DNA of 27,822 bases from the NCBI GenBank assembly GCA_052390415.1, contig JBQTGY010000036.1, positions 1 through 27,822 of the forward strand, given 5' to 3'. The notes under the pieces were generated by a model. It was not told where the DNA came from, did no database searches, and saw only the letters and a list, made by a program, of their open reading frames with translations. The stretch comes from JANNWF01 sp052390415. Lineage in GTDB: Bacteria > Pseudomonadota > Gammaproteobacteria > Xanthomonadales > Xanthomonadaceae. Shown in pieces: positions 25,103 through 27,822 of this stretch (the first letter of the stretch is position 1; each line of letters opens with the position of its first letter). The position numbers and the translations under genes are program-made.

Positions 25103-25123
25103 CCAGGCAGCGCAGTCGCGAGG

Positions 25124-25188
25124 TAGGGTGCGTCTTGACGCGCCGGCTTCGGTTCAAGCCAAGTGCCGGTGCGTCAAGACGCACCCTA
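25124..25188. repeat. Palindromic element A, complete copy in inverted orientation
   Basis: Arms at 25124-25144 and 25168-25188, with one mismatch between them. The 23-bp spacer is the reverse complement of the spacer at 3041-3063, apart from one base. It lies 22 bp after the diguanylate cyclase stop, between convergent genes, where it could act as a bidirectional transcript end. Confidence 0.92.
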
Positions 25189-25200
25189 TGGCATGTTTGC

Positions 25201-25302
25201 GGGACCGAGCGCAGTGAAGGCGTGGCTGCGCAGCAGTCCAACGGCGGAAGCTGCGATATGCAACGTCAACAAGAACAGCATCGCGGCTTCCGCCGCTCCC
25301 AC
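25201..25302. repeat. Dispersed REP-like element B, copy 2
   Basis: Fifteen-base arms at 25243-25257 and 25280-25294 pair with one mismatch around a 22-base loop that differs from copy 1. It lies 12 bp from element A, which again places A and B side by side. Confidence 0.8.
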
Positions 25303-25349
25303 AACTGCCTCCCGCACCTGCCTCCCGCAAGGGCTTTCGAGCACGGCCA

Positions 25350-26729
25350 TCACCCCGTGCCGTACAGCAACTCCGGCAACCATGTCGCCAGCTCCGGCCA
25401 CATCGCCAGAATCACCAGCATCACCAGTTGCAGGGCGATGAAGGGCAACACGCCGCGATACACATCGCTGGTCTGCAACTCCGGCGGAGCAACCCCGCTC
25501 AGGTAGAACAGCGCAAACCCGAATGGCGGCGTCAGAAAACTGGTTTGCAGATTGATCGCCATCATCACCCCCAGCCACACCGGATCGACGCCAAGCACGA
25601 ACAACACCGGCGCGACGATGGGCACGACCACGAACACGATTTCGATGAAATCGATGATGAAACCGAGCACGAACATGATCAGCATCACCACGATCAATGC
25701 ACCGACGCGGCCACCGGGCATACCGGTAAGTGTCTCGTGCACCAACTCATCACCGCCGAGGCCGCGAAACACCAGCGCGAACAGTGAGGCACCGAGCAGG
25801 ATCGTGAACACCATCGCGGTGATGGATACGGTCTGTTCGGCGACCTCGCGCAGCATGCGCAGGCTCAACCGCCGCGCGATGATGGCGTGCAACACGGCAC
25901 CCACCGCGCCAACGGCGGCGGCCTCGGTCGGTGTCGCGATACCCGCGAGAATGCTGCCCAGCACCGCGATCATCAGCAGCAGGGCGGGCACCAAGGCGCT
26001 GACCAGACGCTTCAGCGAACGCTGGGCCAGGGCCTCGGCAGGCAGGGCCGGTGCGCGCTGTGGTTGCCGCCAGGCGACCCACAGGACGTACAGCAAATAC
26101 AGCAACACCAGACCCAAACCCGGCAACACCGCACCCGCGAACAGGTCACCTACGGATACCGTGCGTGGGCTGTAGTTGCCGAGTGTCAATTGCGCCTGCT
26201 GATAGGCGCTGCCGAGCTGATCACCAAGCAGTACCAGCGCGACCGAGGGCGGAATGATCTGACCCAAGGTGCCGGAAGCACAGATGGTGCCGCTGGCCAG
26301 GCGCGGGCAATAACCATTGCGCAACATCACCGGCAAGGCGATCAATCCCATCGCCACCACCGTGGCACCGACGATGCCGGTGGATGCAGCCAACAGCGCA
26401 CCCACCAGCAACACGGCGACGGCAATGCCGCCGCGACGTTGCCCAAACAGACCGGCAACGGCTTCGAGCATTTCCGCCGCCAGTTTGGAGCGTTCCAGCA
26501 TCGCACCCATGAACACGAATAACGGCACCGCCAGCAGCGTTGCGTTGTTGATGATGCCGAACACACGATTCGGATAGGCCTGCAACAGGCTCACATCGAA
26601 GGCACCGAGCAACGCGCCCAGCGCTGCAAACAACAAGGCAACGCCGGCAAGGGTGAACGCGACTGGATAGCCAGCCATCAAGGCGGCGACCAGGGTCACG
26701 ATCAACATCAGAACCAGAAAGGTGTGCAT
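25350..26729 (-). CDS. dctM: TRAP transporter large permease subunit
   Basis: A 459-residue, very hydrophobic protein with the family pattern from the first residues (LMAGYPVAFTLAGVALLF), then LAVPLFVFMGAMLERS, GGIAVAVLLVGALLAASTGIVGATVVAMG, SGTLGQIIPPSVALVLLGDQ, GIATPTEAAAVGAVGA, and the late GFIIDFIEIVFVVVPIVAPVL and NLQTSFLTPPFGFALFYL. It is the ion-coupled channel that takes substrate from the periplasmic binding protein. Length and completeness are normal for the DctM family. It starts five bases after the dctQ stop codon, so the two are in one operon. It converges on the diguanylate cyclase gene across repeats A and B. Confidence 0.95.
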   Translation of the reverse strand: MHTFLVLMLIVTLVAALMAGYPVAFTLAGVALLFAALGALLGAFDVSLLQAYPNRVFGIINNATLLAVPLFVFMGAMLERSKLAAEMLEAVAGLFGQRRGGIAVAVLLVGALLAASTGIVGATVVAMGLIALPVMLRNGYCPRLASGTICASGTLGQIIPPSVALVLLGDQLGSAYQQAQLTLGNYSPRTVSVGDLFAGAVLPGLGLVLLYLLYVLWVAWRQPQRAPALPAEALAQRSLKRLVSALVPALLLMIAVLGSILAGIATPTEAAAVGAVGAVLHAIIARRLSLRMLREVAEQTVSITAMVFTILLGASLFALVFRGLGGDELVHETLTGMPGGRVGALIVVMLIMFVLGFIIDFIEIVFVVVPIVAPVLFVLGVDPVWLGVMMAINLQTSFLTPPFGFALFYLSGVAPPELQTSDVYRGVLPFIALQLVMLVILAMWPELATWLPELLYGTG

Positions 26730-26734
26730 GCTGA

Positions 26735-27268
26735 TTAGTGCTTCCGCATGCGCAGCCAGGCAGACACCAGCTCAGCCAGACCCTGCACGATCAGCAGCGC
26801 ACCGGTAATCGGAATCAGTGCCTTCAGCGCATACACCGCGGGCAAACCACCGGACTCCTGCGAAGCCTCGCGCATCTGCACACTGGCGGCGACGTAGTCG
26901 AGGCTGATCCACAGCATGAAAGCCGCAAAGGGAAGCAGGAAGAACAGCGTGCCGAGCAGATCTACCCGCGCTTGTGCGCGTTTCGACCAACGCGCGTAGA
27001 GCAGATCCACGCGCACGTGGCCGCCGAAACGCACCGCCAGCACCGCACCGAACATGAAGCAGAGCGCGTTCAACCACTGCAGTGCCTCCTGCCCTGCCAC
27101 CGAGCTGTTGCCGAAGGCATAACGGGCGACCACCAAGGCAAAACTGAGCAGCACCAGACTCACCATCGTCACGTTGAGGGCCGCTTTCAGCCACGCGAAT
27201 GGCAAGGCCAACCAACCACGTGGGGTCGTCGCCGATTCAACCGACTCTGTCGCAGCCGGCGCGCTCAC
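26735..27268 (-). CDS. dctQ: TRAP transporter small permease subunit
   Basis: A 177-residue protein with four transmembrane helices, the normal DctQ size. The GTG at 27268 is chosen because it overlaps the upstream stop as GTGA and the family pattern begins soon after. A longer frame to 27532 is the shadow of the acetyltransferase gene. Recognisable features are FALVVARYAFGNSSVAGQEALQWLNALCFMFGAVLAVRFGGHVRVDLLY, typical of the second helix and its loop, then RAQARVDLLGTLFFLLPFAAFMLW. The small subunit packs against DctM and is needed for transport. Its fairly long polar start (about 25 residues) lies on the cytoplasmic side. Confidence 0.9.
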   Translation of the reverse strand: MSAPAATESVESATTPRGWLALPFAWLKAALNVTMVSLVLLSFALVVARYAFGNSSVAGQEALQWLNALCFMFGAVLAVRFGGHVRVDLLYARWSKRAQARVDLLGTLFFLLPFAAFMLWISLDYVAASVQMREASQESGGLPAVYALKALIPITGALLIVQGLAELVSAWLRMRKH

Positions 27269-27684
27269 GGTGCAAGCGGACGAATGAAGTGGAACGAAGA
27301 AATCTTCAACCCACGACGAAAATAGAACGCGTGCGCGCCGGTGCGCTGGGTGCCCGAATCCAATTGCAGTGACACGCAACCCGCCGCGCGCGCGGCGACG
27401 AGCAACCACTCCAGCAACTGCTCGCCAGCCCCACCACCGCGCAGGGATTCCGTCACCACCAGATCGTCGACGTAGAGAAAACGACCATGCGCGAGCATGG
27501 TCTGGATGCGATAGCCGGCAAACGCCACGCAACGTTCATCGATGAACAATCCGGCAGCGAGAAAGCCTTCGGCGCGCTGCAACTTGCACGCAGCAATCAG
27601 CGCCTCGCGATCCAGATGCGGCCGCAACTCGCTGACGACTGGCCACGCCGAGGCGATCTCACCATCGCTAAACAATGGCTGCAC
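27265..27684 (-). CDS. GNAT-family N-acetyltransferase
   Basis: About 139 residues from a GTG at 27684. The frame stays open to 27807, but those 41 codons translate GC-rich low-complexity DNA into Pro/Gly sequence and are not believed. The acetyl-CoA-binding core is clear: FLYVDDLVVTESLRGGGAGEQLLEWLLVAARAAGC, with the RGGGAG pyrophosphate loop, then LQLDSGTQRTGAHAFYFRRGLKISSFHF. It moves an acetyl group to an amine; the substrate is unknown. The stop overlaps the dctQ start as GTGA, so this gene leads the acetyltransferase-dctQ-dctM operon. The true start could be altered by poor sequence at the contig end. Confidence 0.8.
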   Translation of the reverse strand: MQPLFSDGEIASAWPVVSELRPHLDREALIAACKLQRAEGFLAAGLFIDERCVAFAGYRIQTMLAHGRFLYVDDLVVTESLRGGGAGEQLLEWLLVAARAAGCVSLQLDSGTQRTGAHAFYFRRGLKISSFHFIRPLAP

Positions 27685-27719
27685 GACGGCATTGGGGATG
27701 CGATTTCGCGCTGTCGAAG

Positions 27720-27822
27720 GGTGGGGGGGGGGCGCCCCCCAAGGTGTGGCCGGGTTTGGTGGGGGCGGGGCGCCCCCCAAGGCGGGCGCCCACCCGCAAA
27801 ACCCCACGTGACACGGCGAAAA
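27720..27822. repeat. GC-rich low-complexity end of the window
   Basis: The 16-mer GGGGCGCCCCCCAAGG occurs at 27729-27744 and 27767-27782, with a run of ten G at 27723-27732 and a GGGCGCCC palindrome at 27784-27791. This is unlike the rest of the window and may be an assembly artefact or a collapsed hairpin-rich spacer. Any promoter of the operon to the left should be here but cannot be read. Confidence 0.5.

Noticed and set aside
22721..27268. TRAP system as a dedicated galacturonate importer for the pectinase
   Set aside because: The binding protein carries TakP-like residues (Gln164, Arg185, Glu222-Trp223), which point to 2-oxo or 2-hydroxy acids. Proximity alone is not enough.

Overview
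The window looks like a metagenomic or draft contig from a GC-rich, free-living gammaproteobacterium. The best guess is the Lysobacterales (Xanthomonadales), perhaps near Rhodanobacteraceae. The reasons are the high-GC codon use, several dispersed palindromic repeat families between genes, a secreted protein ending in two WWxxxxSGWG modules, an internal IFFDGFE motif of the kind often seen at the C-terminus of secreted proteins in that order, and poly-serine-linked polysaccharide-degrading enzymes. The taxonomic call rests on memory of families, not on a search. No rRNA, tRNA, CRISPR array, transposase or phage gene was seen.

Layout: 1-37 is a truncated palindromic repeat. 92-2834 holds two divergent short-chain dehydrogenases, the second translationally coupled to a saccharopine-dehydrogenase-like NAD(P) protein. 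2835-3397 is repeat-rich intergenic DNA. 3398-3637 encodes a small two-helix membrane protein. 3812-8197 encodes a very large exported protein with 14 RCC1-type repeats, a TolB-like propeller region and two C-terminal WW/SGWG modules. 8253-10433 is uvrD, possibly transcribed leaderless. The minus strand from 10430 to 15444 carries a secreted DUF1579-like protein, a membrane-anchored Ser/Thr kinase, a PA14-like membrane protein and a PMT-type glycosyltransferase coupled to it. 15445-16294 is gene-free and holds REP-type repeats and a LacI-like operator palindrome.

The centrepiece is 16295-22567: one 2090-residue exported polypeptide with a pectin methylesterase domain, two different family-1 pectate lyase domains, three copies of an unnamed module of about 175 residues, and four poly-serine linkers of 22-32 residues. 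De-esterification by the first domain would create the substrate for the lyases, so the chain reads as a self-contained pectin-degrading machine. It probably responds to a sugar-acid-sensing repressor at the palindrome about 60 bp upstream.

Downstream lies a TRAP transporter whose parts are split. A TakP-like binding lipoprotein (22721-23842) runs on the plus strand, followed by a seven-helix diguanylate cyclase (23945-25102). The membrane subunits dctQ and dctM run convergently on the minus strand (25350-27268), coupled to an acetyltransferase gene (27265-27684). The two transporter halves are separated by the repeat elements. The binding protein resembles 2-oxoacid binders more than uronate binders, so a direct link to pectin uptake is not established. 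The window begins inside a repeat and ends in GC-rich low-complexity sequence, both consistent with assembly breaks.
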